From the NCBI RefSeq assembly GCF_044784365.2, contig NZ_CP173065.2: a stretch of 64,000 nt of DNA. One strand, 5' to 3'. Numbering within the stretch: position 1 is the first letter of the stretch; each line of letters starts with the position of its first letter. This DNA is from Cetobacterium_A somerae (GTDB taxonomy: Bacteria > Fusobacteriota > Fusobacteriia > Fusobacteriales > Fusobacteriaceae). The notes beneath the pieces were generated by a model. That model searched no databases, was not told the DNA's origin, and worked only from the letters and a program-made list of their open reading frames with translations. Below, one piece after another: positions 26,849-34,583 of this stretch. The position numbers and the translations under genes were made by a program.

Positions 26849-27874
26849 TCATATAGTTAGTCTATTCAACATATTTTTTATTTTTTGAGCACTTACTTTC
26901 CACTCGAATTTTTTCAAAATATTTTGACTGTTTTTAGTATAAATAAAATGTAATTTTTTAATAGTTTTCGGATTTATATAACTTACACTATCTTCGAATA
27001 CCTCTGACAAACAACTAGTATCTGAAACAAATATATTTTTACATCCACACGCTATTGCTTCAAGAGGTGGTATTCCAAATCCTTCATAAAAAGAAGGAAA
27101 TATAAATGCTTTTGCACTAGCATATAAACTTTTTAACTCTTCATCATTAACATAATCTGTCCAAATCAAGTTTTTTAACTCTTCTACTATAATCTCTTTA
27201 AATATGGTACTATTTTTCTTTCCTACAATCACAAATTTATATTCTGGATGAAGTTTAGCTAATTCTAAAATATATTTAAAATTCTTATTTGGATTCAAAC
27301 TTGATACTCCTAAAATATATTCTCCAGTTTTTATATTAAATTTATTCAAAATATCCTCACTTTGCTTAATTCTATCCATATGCTGCCATCCATTATAAAT
27401 AACTTGGATTTTATCTTTTGAAACTCCATAATATTTTATAATTTCATTTTTTGAAAATTCTGATACTGTTATTATTTTTTTAGAATTCTTTATATTAAAA
27501 TAATTTAAAATATTATACCATAAGGCAAATTTTTTACTAAAAAATTCAGGATGAACTTTAGTTTGAATATCATGTATTGCTATAACTCCAGGATTTATAA
27601 TTGGAGCTGTATTACATAAATTTAACAATTGACCTTTATTTTTTTTTACATAAAGTGGTAACTCTAATTGTTCCCATAAGTGTCCTTCTAAATTACCACA
27701 TATCTCTATCTCTATATTTTTATATTTTAGTTCTTTATACACTATATTTTTAGGAACCAATATCTTATACTCTCTTGGCTTTACTACATTATCTAATTCT
27801 CTTATAATTTCATGCGCAAATCTTTGTACTCCTGTTATTCCTTGAGTTAAAAAACGACCATTAATTATCCACAT
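26849..27874 (-). CDS. GT4 glycosyltransferase
   Basis: 341 residues, GT-B fold. The N terminus INGRFLTQGITGVQRFAHEI is typical of a GT4 subgroup found in O-antigen loci; GVSSLNPNKNFKYILELAKL starts the donor domain and FIFPSFYEGFGIPPLEAIAC holds the E-x7-E motif. The C terminus looks complete. It is 9 bases downstream of the acetyltransferase. It would transfer one sugar (perhaps mannose or fucose) to the lipid-linked unit; donor unknown. Confidence 0.85.
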   Translation of the reverse strand: MWIINGRFLTQGITGVQRFAHEIIRELDNVVKPREYKILVPKNIVYKELKYKNIEIEICGNLEGHLWEQLELPLYVKKNKGQLLNLCNTAPIINPGVIAIHDIQTKVHPEFFSKKFALWYNILNYFNIKNSKKIITVSEFSKNEIIKYYGVSKDKIQVIYNGWQHMDRIKQSEDILNKFNIKTGEYILGVSSLNPNKNFKYILELAKLHPEYKFVIVGKKNSTIFKEIIVEELKNLIWTDYVNDEELKSLYASAKAFIFPSFYEGFGIPPLEAIACGCKNIFVSDTSCLSEVFEDSVSYINPKTIKKLHFIYTKNSQNILKKFEWKVSAQKIKNMLNRLTI

Positions 27875-27883
27875 AATAACTCC

Positions 27884-28336
27884 TCAACTTATTATTAAGC
27901 TTCCTGCTCTTATTTTTTTGTTATTTTCAATTTCAATTTCCCCTAATATTATCGTTCCACATCCAATAAAAACATTATTACCTAAAATTGGCATTCCATC
28001 TCCATTTTTTGAAAATTTTAACCCTAATGTTGTATTATGAAATAGTGTACAATTTTTTCCTATTATCACACCACATCCTATTACCAATCCTACTCCATGA
28101 AATATTAAAAGTCCTTCATCTATTTTAGCTTTATAGTCTATATCTATTGAATATAAAATCTGAATTATTCTTGTTAAGATCATTGATATAAATCCTAACT
28201 TTTTCTTATATAACAAATTAGAAACTCTATATATCATTACACTTTGAAACCCTCTATTAGTTAAAATTACTCTAACTTTTTCTTTCAGTGAATTTCTCTT
28301 GCAATATCTTTTTAATGTATTATTTAAATAGCCCAT
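27884..28336 (-). CDS. Left-handed beta-helix acetyltransferase (CysE/WcaB type), short at the C terminus
   Basis: 150 residues. Residues 70-150 form hexapeptide repeats (IDEGLLIFHGVGLVIGCGV, IGKNCTLFHNTTLG, ILGNNVFIGCGTIILGEIEI); the His in IFHG is the catalytic position of this family. Relatives usually end about 25-30 residues later with a coil such as '(K)DVPxxsxxxGnPA'; here the chain stops at IRAGSLIIS. The next gene's ribosome site overlaps the stop. It may acetylate a sugar of the repeat unit; the short end could reduce or abolish activity. It overlaps the preceding gene by 17 bases. Confidence 0.7.
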   Translation of the reverse strand: MGYLNNTLKRYCKRNSLKEKVRVILTNRGFQSVMIYRVSNLLYKKKLGFISMILTRIIQILYSIDIDYKAKIDEGLLIFHGVGLVIGCGVIIGKNCTLFHNTTLGLKFSKNGDGMPILGNNVFIGCGTIILGEIEIENNKKIRAGSLIIS

Positions 28337-29408
28337 TTTTTACTACCCTTTCTATTTCTTTTTTAAATCTTTCTCTACTGAATTTCATTGCATGTTCGTG
28401 TATTTTTCGAGTACATAACTTTAATTTTTCAAATTTTAGAATTCCTTCAATGACACTTTCTATTTCTTGCTTATCAAAAAATATCCCTGTTATTTTATCT
28501 TCAATAGTTTCCAATGCTCCACCTTTACCATATGCTATTACTGGTCTTCCACATGCCTGAGCTTCTAAAGGAATAATTCCAAAATCTTCTTCTGCACAAA
28601 AAATCATAGCTTTACACCTTTGAAGATAATCTTTTACCTCTTCATCAGAAATTCTTCCTGTAAAAGTTATATTATTATTCGCCAAAGATTTTAAATAATC
28701 TCTTTGTTCTCCATCTCCAATTACGACTAGCTTTCTATTAAGTTTTTTACATGCTTCTATAGCAAGGTCAATTCGTTTATATGACACAAATCTAGAGAAC
28801 ACAACATAAAAATCCTCTGATTCTTTTCCATTTGGTGAAAGTCTATCTATATCAACAGGCGGATAAACAACTTGACACTCTCTATTCCAAAATTTATTTA
28901 TTCTTTTTGCTACATAATTAGAATTTGCTAGGATTATATCTATCCTTTGAGAGCTTGTATAATCCCATTGCCTTAAATTTTTCATAAATATACTCATAAA
29001 GAAGCTTGTTAATTTTCCACTACGTTTTTTATAATCATGGTATAAATCCCAAGCATATCTCATAGGAGAATGTATATAAGATATATGTTTTGTATTTGGA
29101 CCTGTAACAACTCCTTTTGCACAACATGATGAACTAGATATTACCAAATCATATTCACTTAAATCTAACTCCTCAAAAGCATATGGCATAAAAGGTAATA
29201 ACTTTGTATATATTTTTGTTGCTTTCGGAAATTTTTGAATAAATGTAGTTTTTACTTTTTCTTTAGAAAAAGTTGCACCTATTTTTTTTTCATCATAAAC
29301 TAACGTATATATATCAGCATTCGGATATATTTCTAAAAAAGCTTCTACAACTCTTTCAGCTCCACCATAGTTTACAAGCCAATCATGTATTATTGCAACT
29401 TTTCTCAT
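28320..29408 (-). CDS. GT4 glycosyltransferase, WbaZ/MtfA-like (probable mannosyl- or fucosyltransferase)
   Basis: 362 residues. KVAIIHDWLVNYGGAERVVE at the N terminus and YIHSPMRYAWDLYHDY are characteristic of the WbaZ/RfbZ group of O-antigen mannosyltransferases. The donor domain shows VVFSRFVSYKRIDLAIEAC and FGIIPLEAQACGRPVIAY with the E-x7-E motif. Its neighbour is manC, which fits a GDP-mannose donor (inference). GAGAGACG lies shortly before the start. Confidence 0.85.
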   Translation of the reverse strand: MRKVAIIHDWLVNYGGAERVVEAFLEIYPNADIYTLVYDEKKIGATFSKEKVKTTFIQKFPKATKIYTKLLPFMPYAFEELDLSEYDLVISSSSCCAKGVVTGPNTKHISYIHSPMRYAWDLYHDYKKRSGKLTSFFMSIFMKNLRQWDYTSSQRIDIILANSNYVAKRINKFWNRECQVVYPPVDIDRLSPNGKESEDFYVVFSRFVSYKRIDLAIEACKKLNRKLVVIGDGEQRDYLKSLANNNITFTGRISDEEVKDYLQRCKAMIFCAEEDFGIIPLEAQACGRPVIAYGKGGALETIEDKITGIFFDKQEIESVIEGILKFEKLKLCTRKIHEHAMKFSRERFKKEIERVVKNGLFK

Positions 29409-29421
29409 TAAGCGTCTCTCC

Positions 29422-30498
29422 TTATTTTTGTATGATTTTTTTTATATCTTGAGTTCTATTTTTATTAGCAATTAATATATTATCTCCATTTTTTACTATA
29501 ACTAAATCTTTTACTCCTAAAAGAGATATTGTGATATTTTCACCTATAACAATATTATCTGAAGAATCAAACTCTTTTACTTCGCAATACCTAACAATAT
29601 TTCCTGAATCATTTTTTTCAAAAACTTCTTCTAATGCATTGAATGATCCTATATCATTCCACTCTATATCTACAGGTATAACTCTTATATTTTTAGAATA
29701 CTCCATTATTCCAAAATCTATTGATATTTTTTCAAAATTTTCAAAATCATTACGCACTAAATTTGTAAGCTCTAATCCAAATATATCATCAGTCATTTTT
29801 TTTCTAATAGATTGAAATATTTCTGTATGCTCTTCCATTAAAACATCAAAGTTTTTAAAAATAGTTTCCGTTGTAAATATAAACATTCCTGAATTCCATA
29901 GATATTTTCCAGAAGCTACATAACTCTCTGCTGTTTCTAAATTTGGCTTTTCACGAAATCTTCTAACTTTATAAACTTCATTTAAAATTAGTTGACTCTC
30001 CTCTTTAACCTCTATATATCCATAACCTGTTTCAGGTTTATTTGGTTTTATCCCTAAAGTTACAATTATTCCATTATCTGAAGCTTCTTTTGCTCCTAGT
30101 TTCACAATATCTCTAAACTCAGCTTCTTTTTTTATTAAATGATCTGAGGCTAATACAACAACCTCTATTTTTTCGTTTTTGGTCAATTTATCCTTAAATC
30201 TATTTTCTATTACCAATGCCGAATAACCTATTGCTGCAGCTGTATCTTTAAAAGCTGGTTCTATTATAATATTTTCTTCTGGAATATCTTTCAACTCAGC
30301 TTTTATAGCTTTTGCCTGTAATTCATTTGTCGCAATAAATATATTCTCTCTCGGAATTATTGGTAATATTCTATCTACCGTTTCTCTTATCATTGTTTTA
30401 TCTGAAAATATATTAAGTAACTGTTTTGGTTTCTTTGGTGTTGACAATGGCCAAAATCTCTCTCCACTTCCACCTGCCATTATTATTGCTGTTAACAT
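29422..30498 (-). CDS. manC: Mannose-1-phosphate guanylyltransferase
   Basis: Makes GDP-mannose from mannose 1-phosphate and GTP. The N terminus AIIMAGGSGERFWPLSTPKK is the pyrophosphorylase signature; VVLASDHLI, EKPNLETAESYVASGKYLWN and VDIEWNDIGSF are typical. At 358 residues it is the short, single-domain form without the phosphomannose isomerase domain found in 470-residue AlgA/ManC. It abuts the initiating transferase by one base. Product feeds Gmd and possibly mannosyltransferases. Confidence 0.94.
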   Translation of the reverse strand: MLTAIIMAGGSGERFWPLSTPKKPKQLLNIFSDKTMIRETVDRILPIIPRENIFIATNELQAKAIKAELKDIPEENIIIEPAFKDTAAAIGYSALVIENRFKDKLTKNEKIEVVVLASDHLIKKEAEFRDIVKLGAKEASDNGIIVTLGIKPNKPETGYGYIEVKEESQLILNEVYKVRRFREKPNLETAESYVASGKYLWNSGMFIFTTETIFKNFDVLMEEHTEIFQSIRKKMTDDIFGLELTNLVRNDFENFEKISIDFGIMEYSKNIRVIPVDIEWNDIGSFNALEEVFEKNDSGNIVRYCEVKEFDSSDNIVIGENITISLLGVKDLVIVKNGDNILIANKNRTQDIKKIIQK

Positions 30499-31853
30499 TA
30501 ATATGCCCCCTCTCTTGCTGCTACATTTTTAATCGTTTTTATGATAATTATTATATCAAGCCATAAACTCCAATTCCTATAGTAATACTCATCTAACACA
30601 AGTCTTTCATTGAAATCTGTTTCACTACGACCATGTGCTTGCCACATACCTGTTATACCGGGTTTTAATTTTATTATTTTATCATAGGCATTTCCCATAT
30701 CATCTATCTCATTAAAAAGATATGGCCTTGGTCCTACAAAACTCATTTCTCCTTTTAATACATTTATAAATTGAGGAAATTCATCTAGAGAGGTTTTTCT
30801 TAAAAATACTCCAATTTTAGTTATTCTTGGATCATCTTTTAATTTTTTATGCTTTTTATATTCCTCTTTTAATTCAGGATTTTCTTCTAATAATTTTTTT
30901 AAAATATCATCAGCGCCTGTTATCATAGATCTATATTTATATATTTTTATTTTTTTCCCATCTAGCCCTATTCTATCTTGAGTAAAAAATATTCCATTTT
31001 TTCTTTCATTTTTTTCTGTTTTTATCCAAACTAAAATTGTTAGTGGAATTAATGAAAGGCAACCTATAAATCCTACAACAATGTCTAAAACTCTTTTTAT
31101 AAACTTTCTTTTCTTGCTCAAATTAAGATTTTTACTGCTTATTAACATTATACTATCATAATCCTGAATTTCTGGTGTAACTGTAAAGGATCTATTAACT
31201 TTTGGAATAATTTTTATTCTTTTTACTTTTGAATAAACATTATCTAATATTGAATTAACATCTGAATCTGATATATTTGGAATAGCTATTATTATCTCTT
31301 GAACATTTTTTTTATTGACCTCTTCAATTAATATATCTTTACTTCCTAAAATTTTATCAACAGAAACTTTGTTTGTTTTATTCTTCCCAATATCTATAAA
31401 TCCTAAAAAGTTATACATGGTAAATCTATTTTGTGAGATAACTTCTGAAAGTTCTTTAGCAACACTTCCAACTCCAACTATTACAACATTTTTTCTTAGA
31501 TAATTCACAAATATTAACCTTATTAGTTTTGCCACAATAAAACTATAAGCTATAGCTATCGTACCTAGTAAGCAATACTTCCATAGCTCTCCTAAGCCAT
31601 CTGTATGATAAACTATTATTGATATAATTACTAAATATTCACCATAACATTTTAGTTGTTTTTTTAACTCTTCCCATATTAAGCATGTTTTAAAAGAGTA
31701 TATATCCTCTTTTAAATATAAAAATACATACAAGAAAAACGATACATTTCTCATATTAACTGGTATATCTAAGTACATACATAGCGCTCTAAACATTAAA
31801 TATTGAAGAAGAATCATAAATCCCCCTACTATATATCTCTTATGTCTTTCCAT
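30498..31853 (-). CDS. wbaP: Undecaprenyl-phosphate sugar phosphotransferase (WbaP/WcaJ type)
   Basis: Starts the repeat unit by moving a sugar phosphate onto undecaprenyl phosphate in the inner membrane. 451 residues: four N-terminal helices, a CoA-binding-like middle domain (VVIVGVGSVAKELSEVI) and the C-terminal catalytic bac_transf domain with one re-entrant helix (RVLDIVVGFIGCLSLIPLTI), FFTQDRIGLDGKKIKIYKYR, LRKTSLDEFPQFINVLKG and MSFVGPRPYL. The long form favours galactose 1-phosphate or glucose 1-phosphate as substrate. It is the second gene of the locus, after wzz. Confidence 0.92.
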   Translation of the reverse strand: MERHKRYIVGGFMILLQYLMFRALCMYLDIPVNMRNVSFFLYVFLYLKEDIYSFKTCLIWEELKKQLKCYGEYLVIISIIVYHTDGLGELWKYCLLGTIAIAYSFIVAKLIRLIFVNYLRKNVVIVGVGSVAKELSEVISQNRFTMYNFLGFIDIGKNKTNKVSVDKILGSKDILIEEVNKKNVQEIIIAIPNISDSDVNSILDNVYSKVKRIKIIPKVNRSFTVTPEIQDYDSIMLISSKNLNLSKKRKFIKRVLDIVVGFIGCLSLIPLTILVWIKTEKNERKNGIFFTQDRIGLDGKKIKIYKYRSMITGADDILKKLLEENPELKEEYKKHKKLKDDPRITKIGVFLRKTSLDEFPQFINVLKGEMSFVGPRPYLFNEIDDMGNAYDKIIKLKPGITGMWQAHGRSETDFNERLVLDEYYYRNWSLWLDIIIIIKTIKNVAAREGAY

Positions 31854-31867
31854 CCTTTATCCTTTCT

Positions 31868-32785
31868 CTATTTTTTATATCTTCTTTTATATCCATCTAT
31901 AAACTCTTTTAAAAATGCTACCATTATTCCTAAGAAAACTCCCATTACTATTCCTATAGCTAAAATCAATTTAGCTTTGCTTTGACCTTTAACAAAATAT
32001 ATATCTGTTGTTTCCTTAATTACATCTAATTTATCATTCAAAGAATCTAATCTTACTAATTCATTTACATATGTATTATAATATTTTTCCTGTTCACTTC
32101 TCTTCAGATTTAATTCAGGGTACTTATAAGTTATGTAGTTAACTTTTTCCTCTGGCTTTAAAGCTCTTAAATCACTATCTTTTTTAAAAATATCTAAAAT
32201 TTCATTTTGAATTTTTTCTAGCTCTATTTTTGTTTTTTCTAAAGATGTATTTTTAATATTTTTTTCTTCTGCTATAACATCACTTAAGTTATCCTGCTCT
32301 CTTAAAATATCTAAATATCTATTTATAGTCTCTCTTCCACTAGCTTCATCGGTAACTATAACTGTTCTTATTGATATATCATTTGAATTTTTATCATCTT
32401 TAGATATAGTTATTAAATCTTGTAAAAACTTTCTTTCCGACATTAAACTTCTAAGATTTTCTGGAGTTTTTTCTAAATACTCTTTTTTTATGGGTTCTAT
32501 TTCCAAGATTTTCTTAATATTTTTATCTTGAAGAAGTACAGAATCTACATCTATTCTATTTACACCCTTTAATCCATATGTATCTTGCTGTATAAGAATG
32601 TTCTTTATTAAATAATTTGGTGTCTTACTACGAACATAAAGTGCTCCTCCAAGTGATAACATTGTACATACTACTGTAGTTATTATTATACTCCACTTAT
32701 GTCTCACTAGTATCTCAATTAATTCATAAAGATCAATCTCATCATTATATTGTTTTGGTTCCATTACTTTTAGCTCCTTACTCAT
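31868..32785 (-). CDS. wzz: O-antigen chain length determinant (Wzz)
   Basis: Inner-membrane co-polymerase that sets the modal chain length. The 305 residues have one helix near the N terminus (WSIIITTVVCTMLSLGGAL), a periplasmic domain of about 220 residues rich in predicted coiled coil, and a C-terminal helix (LILAIGIVMGVFLGIMVAFL). EIDLYELIEILVRHKW before the first helix is typical Wzz. There is no tyrosine kinase domain. I place the start at 32785, behind AGGGGGA with a 5-base gap; an ATG six codons earlier has no such site. It is the first gene of the O-antigen locus. Confidence 0.9.
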   Translation of the reverse strand: MSKELKVMEPKQYNDEIDLYELIEILVRHKWSIIITTVVCTMLSLGGALYVRSKTPNYLIKNILIQQDTYGLKGVNRIDVDSVLLQDKNIKKILEIEPIKKEYLEKTPENLRSLMSERKFLQDLITISKDDKNSNDISIRTVIVTDEASGRETINRYLDILREQDNLSDVIAEEKNIKNTSLEKTKIELEKIQNEILDIFKKDSDLRALKPEEKVNYITYKYPELNLKRSEQEKYYNTYVNELVRLDSLNDKLDVIKETTDIYFVKGQSKAKLILAIGIVMGVFLGIMVAFLKEFIDGYKRRYKK

Positions 32786-32817
32786 TGGTGTCCCCCTACT
32801 CATATTTTATCCATGTT

Positions 32818-32848
32818 ATTATATCACTTTTTTAACGTGAAAAAAAGT
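32818..32848 (-). promoter_or_regulatory. Promoter region of the O-antigen locus, with an inverted repeat
   Basis: On the minus strand a perfect TATAAT (32818-32823) lies about 33 bases before the wzz start; no strong -35 hexamer is visible, only a T-rich stretch. Just upstream an 8-base inverted repeat ACTTTTTT/AAAAAAGT (32826-32833 and 32841-32848) surrounds AACGTGA and would cover the -35 region, so it could be an operator. Confidence 0.5.
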
Positions 32849-32923
32849 AGAAGTTTTTTTTATTTTTTTTATTTTTTCTTCAAAAATGTATGTATTTAAA
32901 CTACTTTTCTTTATAATAAAACA

Positions 32924-32946
32924 AGGTCTAGAAAATATCTAGACCT
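32924..32946 (-). terminator. Rho-independent terminator between the small-gene island and wzz
   Basis: AGGTCTAGA (32924-32932) and TCTAGACCT (32938-32946) form a perfect 9-bp stem with a 5-base loop. On the minus strand it is followed by TGTTTTATT, so it closes the two-gene unit ending at 32953. Confidence 0.7.
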
Positions 32947-32952
32947 TTAATT

Positions 32953-33108
32953 TTAATTTATATTTATCTGTGAGTGAGAAGTAACTTGGGGGATAGCCAT
33001 TCTCTCAACTTTGCTACCTATATTTCTTAAAACGAGGGTATTATTTCCTGTTACTAATACTCCTATAAGAGTTAGAGCAGTATATATTATTTTTACAATT
33101 TTTATCAT
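32953..33108 (-). CDS. Hypothetical small membrane protein (51 residues)
   Basis: Begins MIKIVKIIYTALTLIGVL, a single hydrophobic helix after two Lys, followed by a polar C terminus ending SHSQININ. The ATG at 33108 overlaps the tail of the upstream gene region (5 bases after its stop) and GTAGG lies right before it; a longer reading upstream would run over the other gene and is less likely. No family recognised. It is followed by a terminator at 32924-32946. Size and single helix would fit a small phage- or toxin-type membrane peptide, but nothing proves it. Confidence 0.45.
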   Translation of the reverse strand: MIKIVKIIYTALTLIGVLVTGNNTLVLRNIGSKVERMAIPQVTSHSQININ

Positions 33109-33112
33109 AGGC

Positions 33113-33424
33113 CTACGCCTCAGGTGCATTTTCCACAAAGTAATTAAATGCCATAAGTTCTGCTTTTTCAATCTCTATTCTATCTAGCGAGTTCTGTCCT
33201 GTCTTTATCTCTTTTTCAATCTGATCTTTCCACTCTGAATACGAACCATAAGGATTTCCTGCTGGTAATGGTTCTCCATCAGCTTGCAGTTGCTCAATGT
33301 AAGATAGTGTTGCCTTATCATCTGCTAACTCCTTTAAATAACTTGACTCTCTTTCAATACTTTTCTCTGTTTTTGCTATAACTCCTTCTAAAGCTATTTT
33401 TGCTCCTACAACTGTCATACTCAT
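33113..33424 (-). CDS. Hypothetical coiled-coil protein (103 residues)
   Basis: A soluble, Glu/Lys-rich protein with two helical segments (about residues 12-50 and 65-95) broken by a Gly/Pro-rich turn (ADGEPLPAGNPYGSYSEW). A strong AGGAGG lies 5 bases before the start. It forms a two-gene unit with the 51-residue membrane protein and is transcribed away from the helix-turn-helix genes at 33647 onward. No family recognised. Confidence 0.55.
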   Translation of the reverse strand: MSMTVVGAKIALEGVIAKTEKSIERESSYLKELADDKATLSYIEQLQADGEPLPAGNPYGSYSEWKDQIEKEIKTGQNSLDRIEIEKAELMAFNYFVENAPEA

Positions 33425-33512
33425 ACTTACCTCCTACGATTTTTAATTTTATTTTCCATACTTATCTCGAGATGTTTTAAGCATAACATAAAAACAAAAA
33501 AATTTTAGTGCG

Positions 33513-33563
33513 TTTGTCCACTTACTTTACTATATTTTTAGTATTTTTTTGTCCACTTACTTT
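33513..33563. repeat. Two direct copies of a 16-bp repeat in the divergent intergenic region
   Basis: TTTGTCCACTTACTTT occurs at 33513-33528 and again, perfectly, at 33548-33563, 35 bases apart. The 222-base gap (33425-33646) separates divergent genes and has no open frame. A further inverted pair, GTCTGG (33576-33581) and CCAGAC (33622-33627), brackets a TATACT (33614-33619) just before the first plus-strand gene. These look like binding sites for one of the small DNA-binding proteins or for a replication protein. Confidence 0.6.
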
Positions 33564-33646
33564 TATAAATATTAAGTCTGGATATTGATTTTTTTCAAGT
33601 AAAATAGTACAAATATACTAACCAGACAAAAAACAGGAGGGATTTT

Positions 33647-33847
33647 ATGAAAAAAAGCTTTATTAAAGAACATTTAGGCGGTAAAAATGATTTAATTACA
33701 GTTGCAGAACTTTCAGATGCTCTTCTTATTTCAAAAAAAACAGTTTACAGAATGATTAAAAACAATAAAGTTGATAGCATTAAACTCGGGGGTTACTATG
33801 CTATAAAAACATCTAGTGCTAAAAAACTTATTAAGGGAGGTATTTAA
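33647..33847 (+). CDS. Excisionase-type helix-turn-helix protein (66 residues)
   Basis: LITVAELSDALLISKKTVYR is a clean MerR/excisionase-like helix-turn-helix, followed by a small wing (KVDSIKLGGYYAIKTSSA). A strong AGGAGGG precedes the ATG by 7 bases. Proteins of this kind bind DNA as excision factors or repressors in plasmids, phages and integrative elements. It is the first gene of a plus-strand set of four; the next begins at its stop codon (TAATG overlap). Confidence 0.8.
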   Translation: MKKSFIKEHLGGKNDLITVAELSDALLISKKTVYRMIKNNKVDSIKLGGYYAIKTSSAKKLIKGGI

Positions 33848-34167
33848 TGTCTCATAAGTTTCCCGCAATTGAGGATGTTTTAAAAAGCAATCATTCTATC
33901 TTAAATAAATGTAAAAACAGAGAGCAACAGATTAAAACTTTAGAAAAAATTTTAAATAAAAACTATAGAACTATGCTACCTAAATACTATATTTCAAAAA
34001 TATTTAAAATAAAACCTTATAAATATGAAAATTATATAATTTCAGGAGAGTTTCCCTCTTTAATAATAGGAAATAGAATCTCTATAAAAACATCTTGCTT
34101 TGCACCTCTAATTCTTTCACAATACAAAAAACTACTTGAGGTGATTCATACTAATGATATTAAATAA
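33847..34167 (+). CDS. Hypothetical DNA-binding protein (106 residues), degenerate helix-turn-helix
   Basis: The N-terminal 40 residues are charged and helical. Residues 48-85 (LPKYYISKIFKIKPYKYEN, then IISGEFPSLIIGNRISIKTS) follow the same helix-helix-wing order as the preceding gene, with the wing motif 'GEFPSLIIGNRISI' very like the excisionase pattern 'GkIPsiklGgryrI'. The call is by pattern. Its ATG overlaps the stop of the first gene, and its own end overlaps the next start by 14 bases. Confidence 0.55.
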   Translation: MSHKFPAIEDVLKSNHSILNKCKNREQQIKTLEKILNKNYRTMLPKYYISKIFKIKPYKYENYIISGEFPSLIIGNRISIKTSCFAPLILSQYKKLLEVIHTNDIK

Positions 34168-34561
34168 AAGATACCCTCTTTCAAAATTTCATAGTAAAAT
34201 TAAAAAAAAATTTAAATATGTTATCACTATTAAAAACCTCTCTACTATATGTAATATTTCTACTAAAACTATACGTAGGTATTTAAAAAGAAACTATATC
34301 TATTCTACTTATACAAATAACACTCATTTAATTCATGTTGATAGTTTAATTTTAAATTTCATTCCTCCGTGCGAAAAAAATATTCTAAAAAATTTCTCAA
34401 ATTTTGGATTTTACCCTGAATTCAACTATTTTCAAAAATTATCAGCTTCTACACTTTGTAAAGATTTAAATAACAAACTATTTTTAATGAAATCCTCTGT
34501 TAAAGTGGGATTAAAAAAATTTATATGCATGAGAACTTTATTAAATTTAATAACATTCTAA
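34154..34561 (+). CDS. Hypothetical helix-turn-helix protein (135 residues)
   Basis: Residues 22-45 (YVITIKNLSTICNISTKTIR) form a third copy of the same type of helix-turn-helix, again followed by a wing-like stretch (YIYSTYTNNTHLIHVDSLI). The rest is Lys/Phe/Asn-rich with no recognised domain. Start has GAGG about 10 bases upstream. It sits between a similar small protein and the replication-like protein; all four genes are probably one transcript. Confidence 0.55.
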   Translation: MILNKRYPLSKFHSKIKKKFKYVITIKNLSTICNISTKTIRRYLKRNYIYSTYTNNTHLIHVDSLILNFIPPCEKNILKNFSNFGFYPEFNYFQKLSASTLCKDLNNKLFLMKSSVKVGLKKFICMRTLLNLITF

Positions 34562-34583
34562 TAATTATGAAAGAGAGGTTTTT

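Noticed and set aside
32786..32952. JUMPstart/ops element in front of the O-antigen locus
   Set aside because: No GGCGGTAG core is present on the minus strand between the promoter and wzz or further upstream.
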